Assembly: GCF_014873145.1 (NCBI RefSeq)
Contig: NZ_JADBEK010000001.1
Coordinates: 7,564,001 to 7,628,000, forward strand
From: Nonomuraea angiospora
GTDB lineage: Bacteria; Actinomycetota; Actinomycetes; Streptosporangiales; Streptosporangiaceae
DNA: 64,000 nt
Direction: 5' to 3'
Positions within the stretch are counted from its first letter, which is position 1. Every line of letters starts with the position of its first letter. The notes under the pieces were generated by a model that saw only the letters and a program-made list of their open reading frames with translations, was not told where the DNA came from and did not search any database. The translations under genes and the position numbers were made by a program. Shown here one piece after another: positions 23,743-32,420 of the stretch.

Positions 23743-24741
23743 ATGCCACCCGAAAATCCAGATTCCCGAAGAAGGGCGCGGATCAGCGCGCTCGACGTCA
23801 TCCGCGGCTTCGCGCTCTGCGGGATCCTCCTGGCCAACGTCCAGCCGATCGCCCACGTCGGCGACGCCCTCGTCCCCGTCCGGCACACGGCGCAGAGCCC
23901 TGGCACGATGTGGATGGGGCTGCTGGTCGAGCAGCGGTTCTTCCCGATCTTCTCGCTGCTGTTCGGCATCGGCTTCTCGCTGCTCCTGGAGTCCGCGGCG
24001 GGGCGCGCCACCAGCCCGCGACTGCTCCTGCTGCGCCGGCTCCTGGTGCTGCTCGCGATCGGCCTGGTGCACATGTTCGCGCTCTGGCGGGGCGACATCC
24101 TGACCATCTACGCCGTCGTCGGCCTGGTGGTGCTCCTGCCCTCGACCTGGCTGCCGCGCTGGGCCGTGGCGGGCCTCGCCGTCGCGCTCGTGGCCGCGGC
24201 GCTGGCCTCCGGCGGCGGGACCGCGCTGGTCCCCGGGCTGTTCCTGGCCGGCTCCGCGCTGACCCGGTACGGGGTGATCGACCGGATCGAGCGCTCCGCC
24301 CCCGTGGCGCTGACCGTGCTCTTCGCGGCCGGCGCGGCGGTCGCCCTGTGGCTGCAGGCCGGCACGCAGGACGGATCGCTCGCCGTCGGCGGGCTGCTGA
24401 CGGCGGGCGTGTACGTGTGCGGCCTGCTGGTCCTGCTCAGGACGCCGCTCCGGCCGGTCCTGCAGGCCGTCTTCGCCCCGCTGGGCCGGATGGCGCTGAC
24501 CAACTACCTGTCCGCCACGGTCCTCGTCCTGGTGATCTCCAGGTTCGTGGCCGGCCCGCCGGAGACCTGGCCGGTGACGACGGTGCTGCTGATCGCCGGG
24601 GCGATCCTCGCGGGCCAGTGGCTGGTCTCCACCCTCTGGCTGCGCCGCTTCCGGTACGGCCCCGTGGAATGGCTCTGGCGCTGGGCCACCTGGCTGCGCC
24701 GCCCGGCGATGCAGCGGATCGGGGAGGGCGCGCGCCGATGA
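23743..24741 (+). CDS. DUF418 family membrane protein (second copy)
   Basis: A 332-residue polytopic membrane protein with about nine helices, paralogous to 18769-19878. Family hallmarks are [59 protein letters not shown] and the C-terminal [19 protein letters not shown] 23743 begins just before the conserved N-terminus; ATG 23719 would add eight residues. It ends 54 bp before an alpha/beta hydrolase gene and may be co-transcribed with it. The exact role is unknown for the family. Confidence 0.87.
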   Translation: MPPENPDSRRRARISALDVIRGFALCGILLANVQPIAHVGDALVPVRHTAQSPGTMWMGLLVEQRFFPIFSLLFGIGFSLLLESAAGRATSPRLLLLRRLLVLLAIGLVHMFALWRGDILTIYAVVGLVVLLPSTWLPRWAVAGLAVALVAAALASGGGTALVPGLFLAGSALTRYGVIDRIERSAPVALTVLFAAGAAVALWLQAGTQDGSLAVGGLLTAGVYVCGLLVLLRTPLRPVLQAVFAPLGRMALTNYLSATVLVLVISRFVAGPPETWPVTTVLLIAGAILAGQWLVSTLWLRRFRYGPVEWLWRWATWLRRPAMQRIGEGARR

Positions 24742-24795
24742 GTTTCGCCGGCGGCGGGAGTCATATCGGCGACGGTGAAACAACTGGAGGTTTCC

Positions 24796-25605
24796 ATGAC
24801 GACCACGCGCACCCTCGCCATCCCGGGTGGACGCCTGAGCTACGAGGTCCGCGGCGCCGGCCCGGTGCTGGTGATCACCGGGGCGCCGATGGCCGGGGCC
24901 GACTTCGTGCCGCTGGCCGAGGCGATGGCGGGCGACTACACGGTGGTCACCCACGACCCTCGGGGCATCTCGGGCAGCGTGCTCGACGACCCCGCCCAGG
25001 ACTCCACCCCCGAGCTGCGGGCCGACGACCTGGCCCTGCTCCTGGACGCCCTGGGCGCCGAGAGCGCCGACGTGTTCGGCAGCAGCGGCGGCGCGGTGAC
25101 CGGCCTGGCGCTGGTGGCCCGGCACCCCGCCCGGGTCCGTACACTCGTCGCGCACGAGCCGCCCTCGCTGGAGCTGCTCCCCGACGCCGCCGACCAGCGC
25201 GCCGCGACCGAGGACATCATCGCGACCTACCACCGGGACGGCGTCTGGGCGGCTTTCGCCAAGTTCATGGCCACCGCCGGGTTCGACCAGGGCGACGAGG
25301 GCGCCCCGGCCGGGCCTCCCGGGGAGCCGACAGAGCAGATGCTGGCCGACAGCGCGCGCTTCTTCGCCCATGAGCTGCGCGGCACCACCCGCTACGTGCC
25401 CGACGTCGCCGCGCTGAAGGCCGCCCCGGCCCGCGTCGTGGTGGGCATCGGTGACGAGTCGGGCGGGCTGGTCACCTACCGGACCTCCGTGGCGCTGGCC
25501 GAGCTGCTGGGCACGACTCCGACGGAGTTCCCCGGCGACCACGGCGGCTTCATCGGCAGGACCGAGGAGTTCGCCGCGGTGCTGCGCAAGGTGCTCGCCG
25601 GCTGA
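24796..25605 (+). CDS. alpha/beta hydrolase
   Basis: A 269-residue alpha/beta-hydrolase-fold enzyme. The nucleophile elbow is FGSSGGAV, with Ser in the middle. The oxyanion region is VITGAPMAGADF, DPRGISGS follows the third strand, and the likely catalytic His is in GDHGGF near the C-terminus. The acid is probably Asp in GIGDESG. It resembles unspecific actinobacterial esterase/peroxidase-like hydrolases. ATG 24796 has TGGAGG upstream. Substrate unknown. Confidence 0.87.
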   Translation: MTTTRTLAIPGGRLSYEVRGAGPVLVITGAPMAGADFVPLAEAMAGDYTVVTHDPRGISGSVLDDPAQDSTPELRADDLALLLDALGAESADVFGSSGGAVTGLALVARHPARVRTLVAHEPPSLELLPDAADQRAATEDIIATYHRDGVWAAFAKFMATAGFDQGDEGAPAGPPGEPTEQMLADSARFFAHELRGTTRYVPDVAALKAAPARVVVGIGDESGGLVTYRTSVALAELLGTTPTEFPGDHGGFIGRTEEFAAVLRKVLAG

Positions 25606-25637
25606 GATCGGCGGAAGACACCCGCGGGACCCGGGCG

Positions 25638-25657
25638 TTGGGGTGGAAGAACCCCAA
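25638..25657 (+). promoter_or_regulatory. hairpin directly upstream of the patatin ribosome site
   Basis: TTGGGGT-N6-ACCCCAA, a 7-bp perfect stem ending two bases before the AGGAGGA that serves ATG 25670. It could modulate translation or terminate the preceding gene. Confidence 0.45.
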
Positions 25658-25669
25658 TGAGGAGGACCG

Positions 25670-26488
25670 ATGAGCAAGCGGGCACTGGTGCTGGGTGGCG
25701 GCGGGGTCGCCGGGATCGCGTGGACGACAGGTGTGCTGGCGGCGCTCGCCGACGGCGGTGTGGACGTAACAGGGGCCGACCGCATCGTCGGCACGTCGGC
25801 GGGCTCGGCGGTCGCCGTCCAGGTCACCAGCGGACTGCCGCTCTCCGAGCTGTTGGAGCGGCAGGTCGATCCCGCGCTCCAGACGCTCGAACTGCCCAGC
25901 GGGGTGCGGATGGAGGAGCTGTGGGCGAAGCTCCAGGAGGTCTACGAGAGCACGTCCGACCCGGTCGAGCAGCGGCGGAAGATCGGCGCGCTGGCGCTGG
26001 CCGCCGACACGATCAGCGAGGCCAGGCGGCGCGAGGTGATCGAGGCCCGGCTGCCCGTGCATGAGTGGCCGCGGCGCGACCTGGTGATCGTGGCGGTCGA
26101 GGCGGCCGGCGGCGAGACCCGGCTGTTCGAGCCCGGGTCGGGGGTGGAGCTGGTGGACGCGGTGGCGGCCAGCTGCGCGGTGCCCGGCGTGTGGCCGTGC
26201 GTGACGATCGACGGGGTCCGGTACATGGACGGCGGCGTGCGTACGAGCACCAACTCCGATCTCGCGGCCGGGTTCGAGCGGGTGCTGGTGCTGGCCCCGA
26301 TGCCCGACGTCGGCGAGCCGTCCTGGGCCGCGCTCGACGGCCGGGTCGAGGTGATCGGGCCGGACGCCGACTCGCTGGCCGCCTTCGGGACCGACCCGCT
26401 CGACCCGGAGGTGCGCACGCCCAGCGCCCGAGCCGGTTACGCCCAGGGCCGCGGCGCGGTGGCCCAGGTGGCGGCGCTCTGGGAGTGA
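25670..26488 (+). CDS. patatin-like phospholipase family protein
   Basis: A 272-residue serine lipid hydrolase with the full patatin dyad. The oxyanion loop is GGGGVAGIAW (residues 9-18), the nucleophile is Ser in GTSAGSAV and the catalytic Asp is in DGGVRTSTN. It acts on phospholipid or acyl ester bonds; cytoplasmic location is expected because there is no signal peptide. ATG 25670 has a perfect AGGAGGA site, with a small hairpin just before it. The gene ends ahead of three tandem repeats that belong to the 3' end of the convergent lyase gene. Confidence 0.92.
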   Translation: MSKRALVLGGGGVAGIAWTTGVLAALADGGVDVTGADRIVGTSAGSAVAVQVTSGLPLSELLERQVDPALQTLELPSGVRMEELWAKLQEVYESTSDPVEQRRKIGALALAADTISEARRREVIEARLPVHEWPRRDLVIVAVEAAGGETRLFEPGSGVELVDAVAASCAVPGVWPCVTIDGVRYMDGGVRTSTNSDLAAGFERVLVLAPMPDVGEPSWAALDGRVEVIGPDADSLAAFGTDPLDPEVRTPSARAGYAQGRGAVAQVAALWE

Positions 26489-26522
26489 ACCGCGCGCGGC
26501 GGCGGTCCCCAGCGGAGCCTCT

Positions 26523-26617
26523 CTAGCGGAGCGGACGGTCATGGAGGCGGCCCCTAGCGGAGCCGCGCGGTCGTGGACGCGATCCCTAGCGGAGCCGCAC
26601 GGTCGTGGAGGCGCCCT
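26523..26617 (-). repeat. three tandem ~32-bp repeats of the lyase gene 3' end
   Basis: CTAGCGGAG begins three units at 26523, 26554 and 26586 (periods 31 and 32). The unit at 26586 contains the real lyase stop codon and its last eight to nine codons (ASTTVRLR-stop). The next copy still reads ASTTARLR-stop, and the outermost copy is diverged by a one-base deletion. A fourth partial AGCGGAGCC lies at 26511. Confidence 0.85.
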
Positions 26618-28736
26618 CCCGGCCGGCCCGGCCGTCGAAGGTGAACGTCTCCCCCGCCCACGTGACTGTCAGCTCGTCGAGGTCGCACCGGGGGTCCGAC
26701 ACGGTCAGCGCGTCCCCGCGCACCAGCACCGCGCACGGGGCCGAGGCGGTCAGGCCGCCCGCGGTCCCGGCGTCCCAGAAGTTGGCCGCGGTGAGGCCCA
26801 GCGAGGGCACGTGGACGGCCTGCAGGCGGTCGGTGTTGGCGAGCACGCGCACCCAGCCGGGGTCGGCGGCTCTCGCGCGGGTCTCCTCCTGCCCGGCGCC
26901 GGGCAGGAGCAGGTAGACGTATCCGGCCGAGCGCGGGTCGACGCCGTGGTCGAGCCAGAGCGTCACGTAGTCGCGGGTCACGCCGCCGCCGGCGCGGCGC
27001 TCGCGCAGCGTGCGCAGCGCCCCGCGCACGACGTAGCCGCCGTGCCCTTCGAGGTGGGCCCAGCTCTCCCCCACCGTCAGAGCGGCGCCGGTCCTGCGGT
27101 TGTCGACGACCGTCTCGACGGGCACGCCGTCCTCCGCGGCGATGCCCGCGCCCAGGCACACGATCGCGTCGTCGAGGAAGAACCACGACTTGAACGCCTC
27201 CATCGTGCTCTCCAGGCCGTTCAGGTGCTGGCCGACGGTGGCGTACGTGCCGTCCGTGGCCCCGCCCACCCACCGGCCCGGCGGGCAGGTGTCGCCCCAG
27301 TCGCCGCCCGCGCCGTCGGGCAGCCGCTTGGTGGAGACGGTCGTCCCGGGCAGCCGGTAAGGGTCCACGGTGGGCCAGAAGTCGTCCGAGTACTGGTCGC
27401 CGTGGCCCGCCGCCCACCAATAGAGCATCCCCGAGCCGGTGTGCCAGCCGCGCAGGTTCTCGCCGTTGCCGTGCTCGTAGTGGCCGATCCTGGCCGAGGC
27501 CATGCTGAGCGCCGCGCACCAGCCCGGCCTGCGGTGTACGGCCCGTGCGCTCATCGGCAGCAGCCGGTGCCCGACCGGCTCCTCGGCCGCGGGCACGGAG
27601 GCGTCGTCCACGACCGCGGCCAGCCGGGCGTGGAAGGCGGGCTCGGGGTGCTCCAGCATCGGCCGGTACGTGCCGCGTACCGCCCAGCCCTTGACCATGG
27701 CGTGCCAGCGCGCCCGCTCGGCGGCCGGGGCGCCCTCCCCCAGCAGCAGGACCGCGGCGGCGATCTCCCGCCCGCGCTCGTGGTCGCCGAACGGCTTCCT
27801 GCCGACGCTCCTGCCGCGGACCAGGTCCATGCAGGCGCCGTCGCGGACGAAGGGGGCGAACGACCGCTCGACCATGTCGAACACGTTCTGGTCGGAGACC
27901 TCCCACGGCGTGCCCCGCAGCACCGCGAACATCGTCGCCAGCCCCGACAGCAGCGTCACCCCGTAGGCCCCCTGGTAGGGCACGTGCGTGTGCTGGATGA
28001 ACGACCCGTCCCGGTAGAACCCGTCGCCCTCGCCGACGAGGCGGAACAACGGCGCGAGCGCGGACGCCGCCAGCGCCGCCTTGCCGTGGTCGGAGCCGAG
28101 CATGGCCCGCAGCAGCATCACCAGGCACAGGTCCACGCGGTTGGCCGCGGTGCTGTTGCCCCTGTACTGGCCGAGCCGCCGTTCCGGGACGAAGTGGTCG
28201 ACCGCGTCCCGCAGCGGCGCGCTCAGCGGCTCGGGCAGCCCGACGAGCACCGCCGCGTCGAGCAGCGCCTTCGGCACCCCGATCTGCCAGTGCCACCAGT
28301 TGCCGGTCGCCTCGGCGCCGTCGGCGTACACGCTGCGCCGGTAGTGGTCCACGCCCTGCGCGACCGCCGCCGCCAGCCCCGCGTCGCCGGTCAGGCCGGT
28401 GCCCTCCAGCACGTACGCCTGCGCCATGGCCCGCAGCCGCCGCGGGGTGGCCACGAAGGAGGGGAACGCCTGGCCGGGCCAGAGCGAGGCGCGGCCGGGT
28501 GCCATGGTGTCGCGGTGGCGGGCGGCTGTCCTGCCCAGTCTGGCCAGCCAGGTCCGGTACGGCTCGGCGGCCGGGTCGTACCCGCCGCCCACCGTGACCT
28601 CCCGCCAGCGGCGGCGTAAGCGGAAGAAGGAGTCGTCCGGGGTGTACGCGGGGCCGGCGGGCCCCAGCGCGCCGAGCACCCCGGCCGCGGTCACGCCGCC
28701 GAGCCGGAGTAACGAGCGCCTGGTTGGCCGGTACAC
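26586..28736 (-). CDS. Tat-exported polysaccharide lyase family 8 (hyaluronate/chondroitin/xanthan lyase)
   Basis: A 716-residue extracellular polysaccharide lyase. A Tat signal RPTRRSLLRLGG begins at residue 3. The alpha/alpha toroid follows, with NWWHWQIG at 146-153. Asn199, His249 (SFIQHTH) and Tyr258 (QGAYG) have the same 50- and 9-residue spacing as the catalytic triad of pneumococcal hyaluronate lyase (N349/H399/Y408), so the active site is intact. The C-terminal beta-sandwich ends a little early for the family. GTG 28736 lies seven bases after GATAAT, suggesting a leaderless mRNA. The 3' end is tandemly triplicated. Confidence 0.9.
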   Translation of the reverse strand: MYRPTRRSLLRLGGVTAAGVLGALGPAGPAYTPDDSFFRLRRRWREVTVGGGYDPAAEPYRTWLARLGRTAARHRDTMAPGRASLWPGQAFPSFVATPRRLRAMAQAYVLEGTGLTGDAGLAAAVAQGVDHYRRSVYADGAEATGNWWHWQIGVPKALLDAAVLVGLPEPLSAPLRDAVDHFVPERRLGQYRGNSTAANRVDLCLVMLLRAMLGSDHGKAALAASALAPLFRLVGEGDGFYRDGSFIQHTHVPYQGAYGVTLLSGLATMFAVLRGTPWEVSDQNVFDMVERSFAPFVRDGACMDLVRGRSVGRKPFGDHERGREIAAAVLLLGEGAPAAERARWHAMVKGWAVRGTYRPMLEHPEPAFHARLAAVVDDASVPAAEEPVGHRLLPMSARAVHRRPGWCAALSMASARIGHYEHGNGENLRGWHTGSGMLYWWAAGHGDQYSDDFWPTVDPYRLPGTTVSTKRLPDGAGGDWGDTCPPGRWVGGATDGTYATVGQHLNGLESTMEAFKSWFFLDDAIVCLGAGIAAEDGVPVETVVDNRRTGAALTVGESWAHLEGHGGYVVRGALRTLRERRAGGGVTRDYVTLWLDHGVDPRSAGYVYLLLPGAGQEETRARAADPGWVRVLANTDRLQAVHVPSLGLTAANFWDAGTAGGLTASAPCAVLVRGDALTVSDPRCDLDELTVTWAGETFTFDGRAGREGASTTVRLR

Positions 28737-28750
28737 GCCTCGATTATCGG

Positions 28751-28966
28751 TCAGAGCGGGAGCACGGCCCCGAACCGCTTCACGGTCCTGATGATCGGCG
28801 CGGTCTCGATGCGCCCGATCGCGGGCAGCGCGCCCAGGCTCTCGGTCAGGTAGCGGTAGAAGGCCGCGTCGTCGCGGCACACGACGTTGGCCATCAGGTT
28901 GGCGGGGCCGGTCGGCGTGGCGGCGGGGCTCCTGGTCCTGGCGACCGTCCGCCCCGCGAGAGCCAC
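28751..28966 (-). pseudogene. C-terminal fragment of an Lrp/AsnC-family regulator
   Basis: Minus-strand reading gives TGPANLMANVVCRDDAAFYR, then YLTESLGALPAIGRIETAPI and IRTVKRFGAVL to a stop. This is the end of an AsnC ligand-binding (RAM) domain. The helix-turn-helix and most of the protein are missing, and the segment begins right beside the stop codon of the WGR gene. There is no ribosome site. It is judged a deletion remnant. Confidence 0.75.
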
Positions 28967-28984
28967 CTGAAAGCCACGTGAGCG

Positions 28985-30406
28985 TCAGAGCAGGCGGCGG
29001 ATGTCCCCGTACGCGCGGTAGAAGCCGCCCCGGCCGGCCGAGCGCACGCCGTCGACGAGGTAGCGGGCTCCGGCCTCCCGGATGTCCTTGGGGAACTGCA
29101 CGTTCCACGACTCGAAGCCGGGGCTGACGACGCGGACCCGCAGCCGCTCGCCCTCCTTGAAGCACTCCACCACCACGCCGTCGCCCGTGTCGGTGGTGGT
29201 CTCCAGCGTCACCGACGGCTCGACCACCTGCAGCGAGGCGGCCGCCTTGACGTCGAGCGGCTGCGGCACGCTGCCCGCGCGGGCCGCGGCGATGGCCGCC
29301 TCGCTGGCGTCGATGCAGGCCAGCGAGCCGTCGGTGGTGACGATGTAGAGGCGGTCGTCCAGGAACTGCATGGAGAACGCGGAGCCGCAGCCGGTGGCGA
29401 GCTTCCACAGCCGCTCGCCGGAGGCGTCGAAGCAGTAGACCGACGAGTGGTTGTCACCGGCGAAGACGTGGCGGCCGCCCGGCGAGGTGGCGCAGGAGTA
29501 GACGGCGCCGTCGCACTGGTAGGCGGCCTCGATCCGGCCGTCGCCCTTGGCCAGGCGGATCACGCGGCCCACGGAGCCGCGGGCGGTGCCGGCGTAGACG
29601 GAGTGCGCCTCCTGCCAGCCGAACAGCACCTGCTCGCCGAGGGCGGTCTGCCAGACGGGCGTGCCGTCCTGGACGTCGTAGCGGGCCACGCCCTTGGAGT
29701 GCCCGTGGTAGACCGAGTCCTCGTCGCACCTGACCATCCAGGCCGAGTCGCCGGCGACGCCGCGCGACCACTGGAACTCGTCCTCGTAGTCGATCGTGGT
29801 GACCCCGCCGGCGCGGTCGGAGACGCCGAGCACGCCGTCGTGGATGTCGAGCCAGTAGATGTCCACGTCGGCGGCGATCTCGTACGCGGACCTCGGCACC
29901 TTGCCGCTCAGGTCGTACACGCGGCCGTCGTCGCAGCCCGCGTAGATCCAGAAGTCGTCGGCCACGATGCACTTGACGCCGTCCGGCAGCTTGAAGCGGC
30001 CGGTCACGGTGCCGGAGTGGGTGACGGTGTAGACGTCGCCGCGCTGGTTGCCGACCCAGCAGCGCTCGTCGTCCACGAAGATGCCGAACGCGGACGCCCC
30101 GCTGTCGAAGCGCCACAGGACCGGCGCCTGCTGGGCGGTCGACCGGGTGCTGGGGATGGCCCGGTGGGTGACGGCCCGGCGCTGGCGCACGCCGCGGACC
30201 GCCGGGGCGTATCCTTTGCGGGTCTTCTCGCCGAGCTTCTTGGCGGCGGCGGCCTGGGCCTTGGCCTCGGTGGGGAAGTCGGTGACCTTGGTCTGGCCGC
30301 TCTCGCCGATGCGTCCGTACGTGATCGTGACCCGGGTGCCCGCCACGGTCACGTCGTAGAACTTGTGCGATCCGCCGCCGTCCTCTGACAGCTCCAGATA
30401 GGTCAT
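28985..30406 (-). CDS. WGR domain protein with beta-propeller
   Basis: A 473-residue cytoplasmic protein. An N-terminal WGR domain (residues ~1-75: YLELSEDGGGSHKFYDVTVA, ITYGRIGESGQT) is followed by a seven-bladed WD/PQQ-like propeller (~100-390), with blades such as GIFVDDERCWVGNQRGDVYT and YSCATSPGGRHVFAGDNHS. A C-terminal ~80-residue segment ends FYRAYGDIRRLL. WGR domains bind nucleic acid or protein partners in PARP-like proteins; here the domain may recruit the propeller. ATG 30406 has GGAG ten bases upstream. Function unknown; the architecture is the informative part. Confidence 0.82.
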   Translation of the reverse strand: MTYLELSEDGGGSHKFYDVTVAGTRVTITYGRIGESGQTKVTDFPTEAKAQAAAAKKLGEKTRKGYAPAVRGVRQRRAVTHRAIPSTRSTAQQAPVLWRFDSGASAFGIFVDDERCWVGNQRGDVYTVTHSGTVTGRFKLPDGVKCIVADDFWIYAGCDDGRVYDLSGKVPRSAYEIAADVDIYWLDIHDGVLGVSDRAGGVTTIDYEDEFQWSRGVAGDSAWMVRCDEDSVYHGHSKGVARYDVQDGTPVWQTALGEQVLFGWQEAHSVYAGTARGSVGRVIRLAKGDGRIEAAYQCDGAVYSCATSPGGRHVFAGDNHSSVYCFDASGERLWKLATGCGSAFSMQFLDDRLYIVTTDGSLACIDASEAAIAAARAGSVPQPLDVKAAASLQVVEPSVTLETTTDTGDGVVVECFKEGERLRVRVVSPGFESWNVQFPKDIREAGARYLVDGVRSAGRGGFYRAYGDIRRLL

Positions 30407-30484
30407 GTCCGCACTTCTCCTGATTTGCCGGGCCTGATCACTTGCCCGGAGAGTAGAGGACGGCGGCGACAAATCGCAGGAAGG

Positions 30485-31834
30485 TTACTTGTCGTACTCG
30501 TACGCCCCGGCGTCGACCGCGCCGTCACTGCCGTCGATCGCCCGGCCGGTCACGTCGTTGTTGCTGAACTTGGTGATCCCGAAGTCGATGGCCGGGCTCC
30601 CGGCACGCAGGCTCAGCGGGTTGGCGGTGTTCGACAGGTTGAACAGCGGGTCGGCCGTGATGTTGTCGTGGCCGCCCATCTGGTGCTGCGCGGCGCCGAA
30701 GAACACGTTGTGGTGGCTGTCGGTGACGTTCGGGCCGTAGGCGGTCTTGGCCGTGACCTGGATGATGTTCTGCGACATCGACAGGTGGGCGTTGGTGCAG
30801 CCGGCGTCGCAGACGACGCCCTGGGAGCCCGCCTGGGGCAGGTAGACGGAGTTGTTGCGGAACACGGTGCCCAGCACGGGCCCGTTCGGGTCGGGGTCCT
30901 CGCCGGGCTCCTGCGGGCCGCGGGTGACGAGGGCCGCGCCGGTCTTGGGGCCGGTGATCACGTTGTACTCGAAGACGTTGCCCGAGGTCCCGTCGGGGTC
31001 CTCGGGGTTGCCGTTCTCGTCGACGCCATGGCTGGTGCCGAGCTCGGTGAAGGTCTCGTTGTCCACCGAGATGTTGTGGTGGATGCGGTTGCCGGAGCCG
31101 AGGAAGATCTCCACGGCCGCGCCGTCCAGCCCGTAGTCGTAGCTGGACGCGATCGAGCCGCGCATCTCGTTCCAGCCGATGTCGGTGTTGTCGCCCTGGA
31201 CGAGGATCGCGAACGCGCCCGAGTCGTCGTTGCCCGGCTCCTCGGTGTTCTTGCTCATGAAGTTGTTGTCGACGAAGTCGTTGGCCGTCACCGCGTTACG
31301 CTGCGCCTTCGGCGCGATGTAGACCCCGGCCGCGGCGCCCGTGATGTAGTTGCGCTCGACGACGTTGTCGTTGCCCGTCACCTTCACGCCGGCCCACTCG
31401 CAGCGGCCGTCGTCCTGGGGCACGCCCACCTGCAGGTTGTAGACCTCGATGAAGGAGCCGTCCAGGCTCACGCAGGCCTCGTTGTCCCCGGAGATGATCG
31501 GTTTGGCACTGCTCGTGCCATAGGTGTCCACGACGATCGGGGCCTGCGCGTTGCCCGACTCGGTGATGGCGAGTTGCTGCCCCTTCCACCTGCTGCCGCG
31601 CTTCAGCAGCAGCTTGGAGCCGGGGTCCAGCTTCGCCGCCGTGGCCTTGGTGAGGGTCTTCCACGCGGTGGCCTCCGAGAGGCCGTTGGCAGAGTCGTTG
31701 CCGTTGACGGAGTCCACGTAGTAGACGCCGACGGCCGCCGATGCGGTGCCCGTCGCCACGGTGGTGGCGAGCGTGGTGGCGACGAGCGCGAGCGCCGCCG
31801 TGGTCGCACCGGTCCGCAGGTTCCAGTCAGACAT
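30485..31834 (-). CDS. secreted right-handed parallel beta-helix protein
   Basis: A 449-residue exported protein. The signal peptide is ~33 residues (ending GTASAAVG). A PL6/PL9-like N-terminal cap follows (YYVDSVNGNDSANGLSEATA, WKTLTKA). Parallel beta-helix coils rich in Asn follow, such as VVERNYITGAAAGVYIAPKA. The conserved end is AGSPAIDFG then GAYEYDK. Such proteins are polysaccharide lyases or glycan-binding; no catalytic lysine or calcium site could be fixed. ATG 31834 has GGAGG upstream. The leader carries a long bulged hairpin. It lies near the PL8 lyase, suggesting joint glycan breakdown, but they are not in one operon. Confidence 0.83.
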   Translation of the reverse strand: MSDWNLRTGATTAALALVATTLATTVATGTASAAVGVYYVDSVNGNDSANGLSEATAWKTLTKATAAKLDPGSKLLLKRGSRWKGQQLAITESGNAQAPIVVDTYGTSSAKPIISGDNEACVSLDGSFIEVYNLQVGVPQDDGRCEWAGVKVTGNDNVVERNYITGAAAGVYIAPKAQRNAVTANDFVDNNFMSKNTEEPGNDDSGAFAILVQGDNTDIGWNEMRGSIASSYDYGLDGAAVEIFLGSGNRIHHNISVDNETFTELGTSHGVDENGNPEDPDGTSGNVFEYNVITGPKTGAALVTRGPQEPGEDPDPNGPVLGTVFRNNSVYLPQAGSQGVVCDAGCTNAHLSMSQNIIQVTAKTAYGPNVTDSHHNVFFGAAQHQMGGHDNITADPLFNLSNTANPLSLRAGSPAIDFGITKFSNNDVTGRAIDGSDGAVDAGAYEYDK

Positions 31835-31849
31835 TCAGCCTCCAGAACT

Positions 31850-31886
31850 GCCGGGGCTTCGTCACGCAACGAAGATCATCCCCGGC
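31850..31886 (-). promoter_or_regulatory. leader hairpin before the beta-helix gene
   Basis: GCCGGGG pairs with CCCCGGC and CTTCGT with ACGAAG, giving a 13-bp stem with one five-base asymmetric bulge and a six-base loop. It ends seven bases before the GGAGG ribosome site on the minus strand. Confidence 0.6.
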
Positions 31887-31924
31887 TTGCGGCTGACACA
31901 TTAACTGGATTTAGTCGGAAAGTC

Positions 31925-31948
31925 CCGATTTTTCCTGACTCAAATCGG
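31925..31948 (-). terminator. hairpin terminator after the HATPase gene
   Basis: CCGATTT and AAATCGG form a 7-bp stem with a 10-base loop, starting 5 bp past the minus-strand stop codon at 31953. The stem and loop are unusually A/T-rich for this window. Confidence 0.55.
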
Positions 31949-31952
31949 ACGT

Positions 31953-32420
31953 TTAGGTCCCGGCCCGGATCGGCACCACGTTGCCGGGCGCCCCGCCGCG
32001 CGGCAGCGCGAACCAGGTGGCCTTGCCGACGAGCTCGGGGTGGGTGACGTAGCGCTGGGGATGGCAGCCGTAGAACCCGTCGGAGAGCCTGGCGATGATC
32101 CGCAGCCCCCGCCCGTGCTCGGCCCGCACGTCCGGCGGGGCGGGCTCAGGAAGCAGCGGACTGCTGTCCACGACCACGCACATGATCTCTTTCGCGTCGA
32201 TGTGCAGGGCCAGTTCGTACGGGCCGTCACCGTACATCAGGGCATTGGTGACCAATTCGCTCACCATGAGGACGGCGTCGTCAACGAGATCCGAACAAAG
32301 GGAGAGCGCCGACAATTCTTCGCGAATGATCGCCCTCGCGTGGGCGACCGTCCGGACGTCCTCCCGCAGCGGCCACACGTACTGCATCCGGCTCCGACGA
32401 GCTGATCGCAGCGTGGTCAT
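31953..32420 (-). CDS. RsbW/SpoIIAB-like ATP-binding regulatory protein
   Basis: A 155-residue GHKL-fold protein of the HATPase_c_2 type found in anti-sigma kinases. N-box VSELVTNALMYGDGPY and G-box DVRAEHGRGLRIIARLSDGF are clear. No sigma or antagonist gene is adjacent; in actinomycetes many such orphans act with SpoIIE-type phosphatases like the one at 7909-9195. ATG 32420 has GGAGAGAG upstream. It is divergent from a tiny gene at 32625, with duplicated TTTGGGTCGA elements between them. Cytoplasmic. Confidence 0.87.
   Translation of the reverse strand: MTTLRSARRSRMQYVWPLREDVRTVAHARAIIREELSALSLCSDLVDDAVLMVSELVTNALMYGDGPYELALHIDAKEIMCVVVDSSPLLPEPAPPDVRAEHGRGLRIIARLSDGFYGCHPQRYVTHPELVGKATWFALPRGGAPGNVVPIRAGT

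Noticed and set aside
22987..25827. Minus-strand ORF of 946 codons
   Set aside because: It runs antisense across the lipoprotein, DUF418 and hydrolase genes, has no ribosome site and shows low-complexity composition.
26541..28619. Plus-strand ORF of 692 codons antisense to the lyase
   Set aside because: Shadow frame; the PL8 catalytic residues on the minus strand are decisive.
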